This document shows positions 1 through 8,241 of a stretch of DNA of 8,288 bases, piece by piece. Every line of letters starts with the position of its first letter. Within the stretch, counting starts at the first letter, position 1. A program made the position numbers and the translations under genes. The notes beneath the pieces were generated by a model that saw nothing but the letters and a program-made list of their open reading frames with translations, did no database searches and was not told where the DNA came from. Source of the DNA: an uncultured Clostridia bacterium. GTDB taxonomy: Bacteria > Bacillota > Clostridia > Oscillospirales > Acutalibacteraceae. The DNA lies in assembly GCA_958445555.1 (NCBI GenBank), contig CAUCSW010000022.1, positions 1 through 8,288 of the forward strand, read 5' to 3'.

Positions 1-168
1 ATAGGGGTTCAAATGGCAAGTGCGTATGTAGGCACCTGCGCGATGCCTCCCCTCTTCGGTCTGATCGCAAATCATATCACGGTCGCCTTGTTTCCTCTCT
101 ATCTGCTTATCTTCCTCATTCTTATGTTTATTATGCATGAGATCCTTGTAAAACAGACGAGAGTTTAA
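1..168 (+). CDS. MFS transporter, C-terminal fragment (5' end outside window)
   Basis: This is the last 55 codons of a plus-strand gene cut by the left edge, ending in TAA at 166-168. The peptide contains two hydrophobic stretches: one running through SAYVGTCAMPPLFGLIA, and a second very hydrophobic one through VALFPLYLLIFLILMFIM, followed by a short charged tail ending KQTRV. The pattern of a Gly/Pro-rich helix, a short loop and a final aliphatic helix with a basic cytoplasmic tail resembles transmembrane helices 11-12 of sugar- or drug-type major facilitator superfamily permeases. The substrate cannot be judged from this fragment. A strong terminator follows 30 bases downstream, so this gene ends its transcription unit. 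It converges with the MATE gene and has no evident link to the ATP synthase cluster. Another polytopic transporter family remains possible. Confidence 0.6.
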   Translation: MGVQMASAYVGTCAMPPLFGLIANHITVALFPLYLLIFLILMFIMHEILVKQTRV

Positions 169-198
169 CTCATGGTATAATTCTTTTAGAATCATAAT

Positions 199-251
199 AA
201 CGCTTCCCGCGTAATCAGCCTGCTCGGCTTAACCAACGGGAAGCGTTTTTT
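199..251 (+). terminator. Rho-independent terminator between convergent genes
   Basis: An 11-bp perfect stem is formed by AACGCTTCCCG (199-209) and CGGGAAGCGTT (237-247). A small secondary hairpin AGCC/GGCT (217-220/226-229) lies inside its loop, and a run of six T follows at 246-251. This is a strong intrinsic terminator for the plus-strand MFS gene. Read on the minus strand, the same stem is followed by TTATTATGATT, which is only moderately U-rich. It may also stop transcripts coming from the MATE gene, whose stop codon is about 85 bases away, but less efficiently. Bases 252-334 between the terminator and the MATE stop codon show nothing else I can support. Confidence 0.9.
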
Positions 252-334
252 ATCGGTATTGTTTTATTTTCAGAACACATTACGCCGTTTTCGCAATTAA
301 CACATTATATGCGGACAGGCTCGTTGTTGCGTGG

Positions 335-1702
335 TTACAGACTATTCTCCGTCGATTGACCGTGTCCGGTCCTTTTTATAACCGCAAAATACAGTATCAG
401 GCAGATAATAACGGAGACAAGCGATCCACCTGCGGTCGCAAGACCCATAGGAAGCAATGTAGTCGGGAATAGTTTTGATGCAAGGTATGCACCCGGAACG
501 CGCACAAGCGCCACCGCTATGATATTATGAAGGAATGAAAGCCCCGATCTGCCGCAGGCGCAGAAATATCCGCTGAAGCTGAAATGAATACCCGCGAATA
601 TGCAGTCCCAGATATAGCCGCGAAGGTACTGACCACCGAGTCTTACGACCTCTGCCCCGCCCTCTGCGTCAGCTTTTGTGAAAAGCGAGACCGTCGGTTC
701 GCTTATAAACTGCATAAGTATCGAACAAACGAGTCCGAATGAGGCGGCGATCAGCACCGCAAACCAAAGGGTTTCGCGGGCGCGCTCGGGCTTCCTTGCT
801 CCTATATTCTGAGCGCCGAGCGCAGAAACGGTTGACAACATCGACGAGGGTATCAGGAACAGAAATCCGATGATCTTTTCCACTATTCCGACCGCAGCTG
901 CATCATTAAGTCCGCGATTGTTTGCTATGACAGTTATCAGTATAAAAGCTATCTGGATCAATCCGTCCTGCAATGCTATCGGCACGCCGATCTTAAGTAT
1001 TCTGCCGACAGTGTCCCGCGAAGGTTTGAAATCGCCTTTTTTCATCGGAATCGAGCGCTTTTTCAATATCACCGTCATGGAAACGCCGACGCTCATCGCC
1101 TGTGAGATGACCGTTCCCAAAGCAGCTCCGACAGGTCCGAGTCCGAGTGCTCCTATAAATAGGTAATCGAGAGCAATGTTGGCGGCGCACGCCACGGCAA
1201 TAAAGTACATCGGGCTTTTACTGTCGCCCATACCGCGGAACATCGAACTGATGGTATTGTATGCCGTTATAAACGGTATTCCCAAAAAACAGACGGTGAG
1301 GTACATCACGGTACCGTCAACCGCTTCTTCAGGGGTCGACATCACCGAGGTAATCGGGCGGACGAGCAACGACAATAAAAGTGTCAGCACCAATGATACC
1401 GCAGCAAACAGCAACACTGTATTGCCTACATCCTTTGCCGCCTGGCGGAAGTTACCGCCGCCGACCGATCTGCCCACACAAACAGTCGTTCCCATTGCGA
1501 GACCTACTATCATCACGGTAAGCATATGCATAACCTGTGAGCCTATTGAGACGGCGGTCGTGCTTGCGACACCCTCATACTGACCGATGATGAACAGATC
1601 AGCCATACCGTAGAGGGTCTGCAAAAAATATGAAAGAAGAAACGGCAGTGAAAACCGTATCACCGATTTTGGGACACTGCCGCTTGTAAGGTTATGTTCC
1701 AT
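335..1702 (-). CDS. MATE family multidrug/cation efflux transporter
   Basis: This is a 455-residue polytopic membrane protein of the multidrug and toxic compound extrusion family, which exports cationic drugs or metabolites in exchange for Na+ or H+. It opens with MEHNLTSGSVPKSVIRFSLP, the typical start of Clostridia MATE proteins. Two homologous six-helix halves follow, with about 12 membrane helices in total. The loop after helix 4 contains the family motif FRGMGDSKSP, and the second half carries GAQNIGARKPERA at the equivalent place. Length is normal for the family (about 450). I chose the ATG at 1702 over a TTG two codons upstream (1708) because family members begin at this Met. No strong Shine-Dalgarno precedes either start, and the leader is structured instead. 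The gene lies 109 bases downstream of atpC on the same strand with no convincing terminator between, so readthrough from the atp operon is possible. The substrate is unknown. Confidence 0.93.
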   Translation of the reverse strand: MEHNLTSGSVPKSVIRFSLPFLLSYFLQTLYGMADLFIIGQYEGVASTTAVSIGSQVMHMLTVMIVGLAMGTTVCVGRSVGGGNFRQAAKDVGNTVLLFAAVSLVLTLLLSLLVRPITSVMSTPEEAVDGTVMYLTVCFLGIPFITAYNTISSMFRGMGDSKSPMYFIAVACAANIALDYLFIGALGLGPVGAALGTVISQAMSVGVSMTVILKKRSIPMKKGDFKPSRDTVGRILKIGVPIALQDGLIQIAFILITVIANNRGLNDAAAVGIVEKIIGFLFLIPSSMLSTVSALGAQNIGARKPERARETLWFAVLIAASFGLVCSILMQFISEPTVSLFTKADAEGGAEVVRLGGQYLRGYIWDCIFAGIHFSFSGYFCACGRSGLSFLHNIIAVALVRVPGAYLASKLFPTTLLPMGLATAGGSLVSVIICLILYFAVIKRTGHGQSTENSL

Positions 1703-1721
1703 AGTCAATTTTAATCCAAGG

Positions 1722-1770
1722 CCGCACCGGGCAGGGATAATTCATCCTTGTTCAGTGCGGTCGTCACTGA
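1722..1770 (-). promoter_or_regulatory. Structured leader upstream of the MATE gene with two competing hairpins
   Basis: On the minus strand an outer stem CCGCAC/GTGCGG (1755-1760 with 1722-1727) encloses an inner hairpin GGAT-GAATT-ATCC (1744-1747 with 1735-1738). A second hairpin, CAGTG-ACGACCG-CACTG (1764-1768 with 1753-1757), uses the same CAC bases as the outer stem, so the two folds exclude each other. The outer stem ends about 20 bases before the MATE start codon. No U-tract follows, so it does not look like a terminator. A translational or attenuation control of the MATE gene is possible, but I recognise no known riboswitch class here and chance pairing in a short gap cannot be excluded. 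Confidence 0.3.
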
Positions 1771-1780
1771 TAGTCTTTCC

Positions 1781-1798
1781 TTTTATATGTGTATAAAA
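1781..1798. repeat. AT-rich interrupted palindrome after atpC
   Basis: TTTTATA-TGTG-TATAAAA is a perfect 7-bp inverted repeat around a 4-base centre, beginning 13 bases past the atpC stop codon. On the minus strand it contains TATACA and TATAAA, either of which could serve as a -10 element for the MATE gene, but no convincing -35 sits at proper spacing. It could be an operator, a weak promoter or a weak hairpin in the atp mRNA 3' end. Confidence 0.3.
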
Positions 1799-1811
1799 CG
1801 CCGAAACCGTC

Positions 1812-2239
1812 TTATTTGTCGCGCGAGGCGTTACCCGTCGCTTTCGTTCTGACATTCAGTCTTGTCGTCGCTCTTGCAAGTCCGAGCTTTGCGAGTCTGT
1901 ATTCAAGCAGGGTCTTACGGTTCTTCATATGCATTTCGGACGCTTCGATATCTCTTCTTGCGCGATCTTCGTCTATTTCCTCCGCGGTTTCCGCCGACGC
2001 TACTATCACCATTGCCGAATCATTTTCGAATCTGACAATGCCCTGCGAAACGGCAGCGAGAATCTCCTCGCCGTTAGGTTTTCGAAGCTTAAGACTGCCC
2101 GGTTCCACCAGTGAAACAAAGGGCGAGTGGTTTGCCTTGACACCGAACGCTCCGTCCGACGCGGGGAAAATCAGAGATTCACACTCTCCGCTGTAAAACA
2201 TCCTGTCGGGTGTTAAGACGGTAAGGTAGAATGTCGCCA

Positions 2240-2240
<1 letters not shown>
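1812..2240 (-). CDS. atpC: ATP synthase F1 subunit epsilon
   Basis: Epsilon (142 residues, normal length about 135-140) sits on the central stalk with gamma and inhibits ATP hydrolysis. Residues 1-84 form the beta-sandwich domain, with the family features TVLTPDRMFYSGE, the PASDGAFGVKANHSPF segment and the SQGIVRFENDSAMVIVASAE strand pair. Residues 85-130 are the two-helix C-terminal domain. That domain contains IDEDRA at 89-94, which fits the I/L-D-x-x-R-A ATP-binding motif described for epsilon of Bacillus PS3 and B. subtilis, so ATP binding that favours the non-inhibitory state is plausible (inference). The start codon overlaps the beta stop by one base (TGATG), and AAGGAGG lies 7 bases upstream, showing translational coupling. 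It is the last gene of the atp cluster. No strong terminator follows. Confidence 0.97.
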
Positions 2241-4608
<2,368 letters not shown>

Positions 4609-4616
<8 letters not shown>

Positions 4617-6363
4617 TGTTATCAGCTCCGTTCGCCGCTCTGTACTCGGCTGCTGCTTTTACTATTTTTTCGCGCAGACCGTCGGACAACTTTTCGGTCG
4701 TCTCAAGTTCGTCGAATATCTCCGGGTGTGTCTGCCTTACATATTTAAGCAGTCCGTCCCTGTAAGGCGGCATATTATCAGTATCCACCCCGAGCATCGT
4801 TTTTCCGAGCGCGGCGACAAGCATAATAACCTGTTCTGCCATATCAAACGAGCGGTACTGCTCCTGCTTCAGCAAAGCGGTCAGACCCTCTCCGTATTTA
4901 AGAGAATTCACCGTTTCTTCATCAAGATCACCCGCAAGCTGGGTGAACACCTTCATTTCGCGGTATTGGGCGAGATCGAGTCTGATCGTTCCCGCTGCCT
5001 TTTTCATAGCGGGGGTCTGAGCGGCGCCGCCGACTCTGGAGACCGACAGACCGATATTCACCGCAGGTCTCTGTCCCGCAAAGAAAAGACTGCTTTCAAG
5101 GAACAACTGACCGTCGGTGATCGATATGACATTCGTGGGTATATAAGCAGAAACATCGCCGTCCTGCGTTTCGATTATCGGCAATGCGGTTATGCTTCCG
5201 CCGCCCTTTTCTTCCGAGAGATGCGCCGATCTTTCAAGCAATCTCGAATGCAGGTAAAAAACATCGCCTGGGTATGCTTCTCTGCCCGGTGAGCGCTCAA
5301 GCAGCAGGCTTATCGACCGATATGCGACAGCATGCTTTGAGAGGTCGTCATACACTATCAGGACATCCTTGCCGAGGCTCATAAAGTATTCGGCATATGC
5401 GCAGCCCGAAAACGGTGCGATATATTGCATTGATGCCGACTCACCTGCGGTCGCTGCAACCAAAACGGTATATTCAAGCGCACCTCCGCGGCGAAGCACC
5501 TCAAGTGTCTGTGCGACGGAGCCTGCTTTCTGACCGATCGCGACATATATGCAAATAACATTCTTACCCTTTTGATTAAGGATCGTATCGACTGCAATGG
5601 CGGTCTTACCCGTCTGACGGTCACCTATTATGAGTTCGCGCTGACCTTTTCCTATAGGAAACATTGAGTCAATGGTCAGTATACCCGTTTCAAGGGGTTT
5701 ACACACGGGTGCACGATCTATTATGGAAGGTGCAGATGCCTCTGGGGGAAAATGAGCAGTTGATTCTATTTCGCCGAGTCCGTCAATAGGACTGCCGAGT
5801 GCGTTGACGGCTCTGCCGAGAAAAGCGTCTCCGACGGGGACGCCTGCGTTTTTACCCGTTCCGATGACCCTGTCTCCCGCTCTCACTTCGGTATCGTCTC
5901 CGAAAATAATGCATCCGACGGAATTCTTCTTGAGTTCAAGGGCCATCGCCTTGACTCCCGATTCAAACATAAGGATCTCTCCGTAGAACACCGTATCAAG
6001 TCCCGTTACCTCGGCTATTCCGTCGCTCATGGATGCGACAAAGCCGACATCGCTGCTCTTTGCGGCGAGATGAAATTCATCTGCGGTCGCGCGAAGCATG
6101 GATATCACATTTCCGTGACCCTCGGTTACGGCTTTACCGAATTTTTCTCTCAGCTGACCGAGTCTGCCTTCAGCGCTCCAATCATAAAGCTCGGAGCCGT
6201 AACTCAAGCGGAATCCGCTTCTGACGGAATCATCCTTGACGACTTCGATCTCCGGCAGCACGCCGTGTCTCTTCTCAATAAACTCGGCAAGCGCCCGCTT
6301 TTGAGCGTCGGTAGGCTCGGTAACGCAATAGATCACCGCCTTTGCGGGCTTAATCGAGTTCAT
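4609..6363 (-). CDS. atpA: Fused ATP synthase subunit: delta (OSCP) C-terminal domain + complete alpha subunit
   Basis: This is a 584-residue protein; ordinary alpha has about 500. Residues ~5-77 read like the C-terminal domain of delta: AKAVIYCVTEPTDAQKRALA matches the delta pattern A-x-V-x-S-x-x-P-L-T-x-x-x-K-x-x-L, and DDSVRSGFRLSYGSELYDW plus GRLGQLREKF matches DPSLIGGxxxxxGxxxxDGSxxGxLxxL. From about residue 85 an alpha subunit follows: SSDVGFVASMSDGIAEVTGLD, P-loop GDRQTGKT at 247-254, QKAGSVAQTLE, Walker B LIVYDD at 335-340, PGREAYPGDVFYLHSRLLER, and arginine finger R443 in SVSRVGGAAQ. All key alpha residues are present. Alpha holds the non-catalytic nucleotides and supplies the arginine finger to beta; delta links alpha to the peripheral stalk. 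The start is ATG at 6363, with AAGGA 8 bases upstream, 14 bases inside atpF. The longer frame to a TTG at 6441 would overlap atpF further and lacks such a site. Confidence 0.95.
6106..6123 (-). promoter_or_regulatory. Possible internal start for a short alpha subunit (GAGGG + GTG)
   Basis: Inside atpA, GAGGG (6119-6123) lies 10 bases before an in-frame GTG (6106-6108, codon 86). Starting there would give a 499-residue protein without the delta-like domain, the length of an ordinary alpha. An in-frame ATG (codon 89, 6097-6099) follows three codons later. The Shine-Dalgarno match is only moderate and may simply encode Glu-Gly, so this is a weak candidate. Confidence 0.2.
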
Positions 6364-6853
6364 CCGTCTCTTCCTTTCCTGCGGCGATGAAACGATCGTA
6401 AAGCGCCTTGTCGTGTTCGGGGGTACTATCCTCTGCGACAAGCTTTTCGGTCGCTTCCACTACCATATAGGCTATATCCTTTTCGGCAGATGCGATGATC
6501 TTCTGCTTTTGTCTTTCACCCTCTGTGCGGGCTTTTTCGATGATCTGCTTTGCCTGCTCCTTCGCCTTGGCAATATGCTCGCCTGCTGCGGCAGCGGACT
6601 CGCTTTCGGCAGCGGAAATTTTTTCTCTCACCGTTTGCTCCGCAGACAAGAGTTTTTCGGTATACTCCGCTTTAAGCTTTTCGGATTCTTCGGTGTTTTT
6701 CTTTATGTTCTCTTCAAGCTCTTCGTAATGATGCTTTCTTTCTTCGATAAACTTCTTAACAGGTTTGAACAATATGAGGTACAATCCGCCCGTCAATACT
6801 GCAAAATTAAGAAGGTGCAGCAATATCTGCTGCCAATCTATATTAAGCGGCAT
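6350..6853 (-). CDS. atpF: ATP synthase Fo subunit b (peripheral stalk)
   Basis: Subunit b (167 residues, normal length) anchors the peripheral stalk. It has one N-terminal membrane helix (about 8-29, LLHLLNFAVLTGGLYLILF) ending in the typical FKPV. A long, highly charged helix follows, rich in Glu, Lys, Ala and Gln (about 33-135), with RERK/EKAR-like heptads that form the right-handed coiled coil. The C-terminus ends IAYMVVEATEKLVAED and a short acidic tail. There is no delta domain fused to its C-terminus, unlike mycobacterial b-delta proteins. The start is ATG at 6853 with AAGGAG 7 bases upstream, 15 bases after the c-subunit stop. Its last 14 bases overlap the fused alpha gene, leaving no space for a separate delta gene. 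In a normal enzyme its C-terminus would bind the delta C-terminal domain, here carried by alpha. Confidence 0.97.
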   Translation of the reverse strand: MPLNIDWQQILLHLLNFAVLTGGLYLILFKPVKKFIEERKHHYEELEENIKKNTEESEKLKAEYTEKLLSAEQTVREKISAAESESAAAAGEHIAKAKEQAKQIIEKARTEGERQKQKIIASAEKDIAYMVVEATEKLVAEDSTPEHDKALYDRFIAAGKEETDELD

Positions 6854-6868
6854 AGTAACGCTCCTTGA

Positions 6869-7264
6869 TTACAGAACAAAGATAATGAGTATGGCAACGA
6901 CAAGTGCATAAATAACGACTGTTTCGATAAAGACAAGTCCGAGCATCATTGAGCTCTTGATGCCGCTTTCGGCCTCGGGCTGGCGTGCGATACTCTCATT
7001 TGTTTTGGATATTGTCATACCCATTGCTATTGCTGCGGCGGTTGCAACAATACCGACAGCGGCGGCGGCCGCAACTGCCTTTGCGGATTTTGAATTATCG
7101 GTCACGGATCCTTCTGCTCCCTCGATCTGTGTCTGATCGGTCTCGGCGGTCACCGCGGTATTTGAAACGGTATCCTCAGTGGCTGCCGATGCCGAAAACG
7201 CAAAGAATGTGCAAAGTGACAGTGCAAGCACCGTAACGGTTATGATCGATATTATTCTTTTCAT
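6869..7264 (-). CDS. atpE: ATP synthase Fo subunit c with N-terminal signal peptide and extracytoplasmic tail
   Basis: Subunit c forms the ion-translocating rotor ring. This one has 131 residues where 70-90 is usual. Residues 1-28 look like a cleavable signal peptide: MKR, a hydrophobic core, then ASA-A before TED. Residues 29-60 are a Thr/Glu/Asp/Ser-rich soluble tail. The standard hairpin then follows: helix 1 at about 62-84 (Ala/Gly-rich), polar loop with ARQPEA (93-98), and helix 2 at about 106-131 with the ion-binding Glu114 in FIETVVIYALVVAIL. Because the N-terminus of a c hairpin faces outside the membrane, an exported tail fits the topology. The position of the Na+-ligand Gln of helix 1 appears to be Met81, which favours H+ over Na+, with modest certainty; Thr115 occupies the Ser66 position of Na+ rings. 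ATG at 7264 overlaps the atpB stop by one base (TAATG), with AGGGAGGA 8 bases upstream. Confidence 0.95.
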   Translation of the reverse strand: MKRIISIITVTVLALSLCTFFAFSASAATEDTVSNTAVTAETDQTQIEGAEGSVTDNSKSAKAVAAAAAVGIVATAAAIAMGMTISKTNESIARQPEAESGIKSSMMLGLVFIETVVIYALVVAILIIFVL

Positions 7265-8139
7265 TATAATGTTCCTCCCTGATCAGCGGGTGCGCTTTTT
7301 ATACTGCGACGCCCTTTTGTCTTTTTATTCTTTCTCGGTTCGGCGGCTTCGCCGTAGAAAACCGAAGTAAGCGTGATCAAAACATATGTCTGAACCAGTG
7401 CGTGCAGCACGGTAAACATAAGGCCCACCGCAACGGGCAGTACTATACTAAGCGAGATTGTATAATAGACGAGCTCGGTCACGAGCAGTCCGCTCAAAAG
7501 TGCTCCGAACATACGGAAGCTCATTGAAACGGGAAGCGAAAAATCCTTCAGCACGCTGCCTGCTCCTTTCAGTCCGTTGTGGACTATTCCACCGCCCAAT
7601 ATAACAAGATACGAAAGACACCCGAGGGAAAGCGCTGCGTTTATATCCGAAAGCGGTGCGGGCAGGCTTACCGATATGCCGTTTACATTTATCGCCTGAA
7701 TGCCGAACAGTTCGAATACCGTTCCGAAGAAAATGTAAAGTCCCGCCGAGAAAATGTATGCACTCAAAAACGAATTGTGATGCGGCGAATTTTTCTTTGC
7801 GGTGTCATCGAAGAATTCAACACACTTTTCGACGATCGATTGAAAGGCGCCCGGTACATATGTGAATCTCGGAACCGCGAATATCCTTATAAGCGCCGCG
7901 ATAAGAAGCAGCATCGCCGTAACTATATACGCCGAAACGACCGAAGGATTCACAGTCATAATGCCGAACAGGTCGATACCGTCCGTTTCGTGCAACACGG
8001 CGTTGTTCATAAGCTCATTCACGCTTTCCCTACGTCTGTCCGGGTCAGCCGCAAGAAAAGCACCAATGAGAACGACGGCGCAGAAAATGATCAGTGCGAC
8101 TACCACCGCAACAGTTCGTTTTTTATCCTCGGATTTCAT
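7264..8139 (-). CDS. atpB: ATP synthase Fo subunit a with extra N-terminal membrane helix
   Basis: Subunit a provides the two ion half-channels next to the c-ring. The chosen product has 291 residues; Firmicute homologues are often 220-250. Seen: an extra N-terminal hydrophobic helix (8-30) after KSEDKKR, then a loop and the canonical region beginning near FGIMTVNPSVVSAY. This includes VPGAFQSIVEKCVEFF, FELFGIQ, a PLSDINAAL segment matching the usual PTADLN, and the essential arginine R209 in SFRMFGALLSG, followed by LHALVQTYVLITLTSVFYG with Gln250. It ends in a basic tail rich in Lys and Arg. The usual Asn of FGN is Ala213. The positions of E. coli Glu219 and His245 appear as Leu218 and Thr243, with Glu222 and His246 close by. 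The start is ATG at 8139, since GAGG at 8148-8151 is 8 bases upstream; the ATG at 8145 is too close to that site and the upstream TTG at 8205 lacks support. Confidence 0.95.
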   Translation of the reverse strand: MKSEDKKRTVAVVVALIIFCAVVLIGAFLAADPDRRRESVNELMNNAVLHETDGIDLFGIMTVNPSVVSAYIVTAMLLLIAALIRIFAVPRFTYVPGAFQSIVEKCVEFFDDTAKKNSPHHNSFLSAYIFSAGLYIFFGTVFELFGIQAINVNGISVSLPAPLSDINAALSLGCLSYLVILGGGIVHNGLKGAGSVLKDFSLPVSMSFRMFGALLSGLLVTELVYYTISLSIVLPVAVGLMFTVLHALVQTYVLITLTSVFYGEAAEPRKNKKTKGRRSIKSAPADQGGTL

Positions 8140-8147
8140 AAGCATCA

Positions 8148-8151
8148 CCTC
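8148..8151 (-). promoter_or_regulatory. Ribosome binding site that sets the atpB start
   Basis: GAGG lies 8 bases before ATG 8139 and only 2 bases before ATG 8145. Spacing therefore favours the inner ATG, which gives the basic start MKSEDKKR directly ahead of the first membrane helix. Confidence 0.6.
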
Positions 8152-8178
8152 AACCACAATAAACTCAATCGCCCTAAA

Positions 8179-8191
8179 ACCCGAATCGGGT
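8179..8191. repeat. Small GC-rich hairpin in the atpB leader
   Basis: ACCCG-AAT-CGGGT is a perfect 5-bp stem with a 3-base loop (6-bp arms as duplex DNA). On the minus strand it is followed by TTTTA, so it resembles a weak terminator or attenuator about 40 bases before the atpB start codon. It could end an upstream transcript or modulate entry into the atp operon. The stem is short and this may be incidental. Confidence 0.3.
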
Positions 8192-8225
8192 CCCGCCGGA
8201 AACAACGGCTTGTCTGACCGCGTAC

Positions 8226-8241
8226 TGCAATATTATTTGCA
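8226..8241. repeat. Inverted repeat in the atp upstream region
   Basis: TGCAA-TATTAT-TTGCA is a perfect 5-bp inverted repeat with a 6-base AT centre. On the minus strand it includes TAATAT, a passable -10 element, but no -35 of quality is found 17 bases upstream. It could be a promoter or operator for the atp operon. The rest of 8140-8288 shows no gene or RNA I can support. Confidence 0.25.

Noticed and set aside
304..309. A perfect TATAAT on the minus strand downstream of the MATE stop.
   Set aside because: There is no -35 partner and no gene between it and the terminator.
1703..1708. TTG start for the MATE protein at 1708.
   Set aside because: The ATG at 1702 gives the usual family N-terminus and the TTG adds only two residues without a better ribosome site.
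1692..1745. A 17-codon leader reading frame overlapping the start of the MATE gene, beginning ATG at 1745.
   Set aside because: It has no properly spaced ribosome binding site and lies within the structured leader; it could easily be chance.
6350..6363. A missed or frameshifted delta gene between atpF and atpA.
   Set aside because: The two genes overlap by 14 bases and both have sound ends and starts, so no bases are available for a delta N-terminal domain, even a broken one.
6364..6441. A longer alpha reading frame beginning at a TTG at 6441.
   Set aside because: The extra 26 residues have no family resemblance, overlap atpF by 92 bases and lack a ribosome site, while ATG 6363 has AAGGA at proper spacing and begins right before the delta-like domain.
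6869..7264. Na+ coupling of the c-ring, suggested by Glu-Thr at 114-115.
   Set aside because: The helix 1 Gln of Na+ rings aligns with Met81, so the full Na+ ligand set is not seen; H+ is the safer reading.
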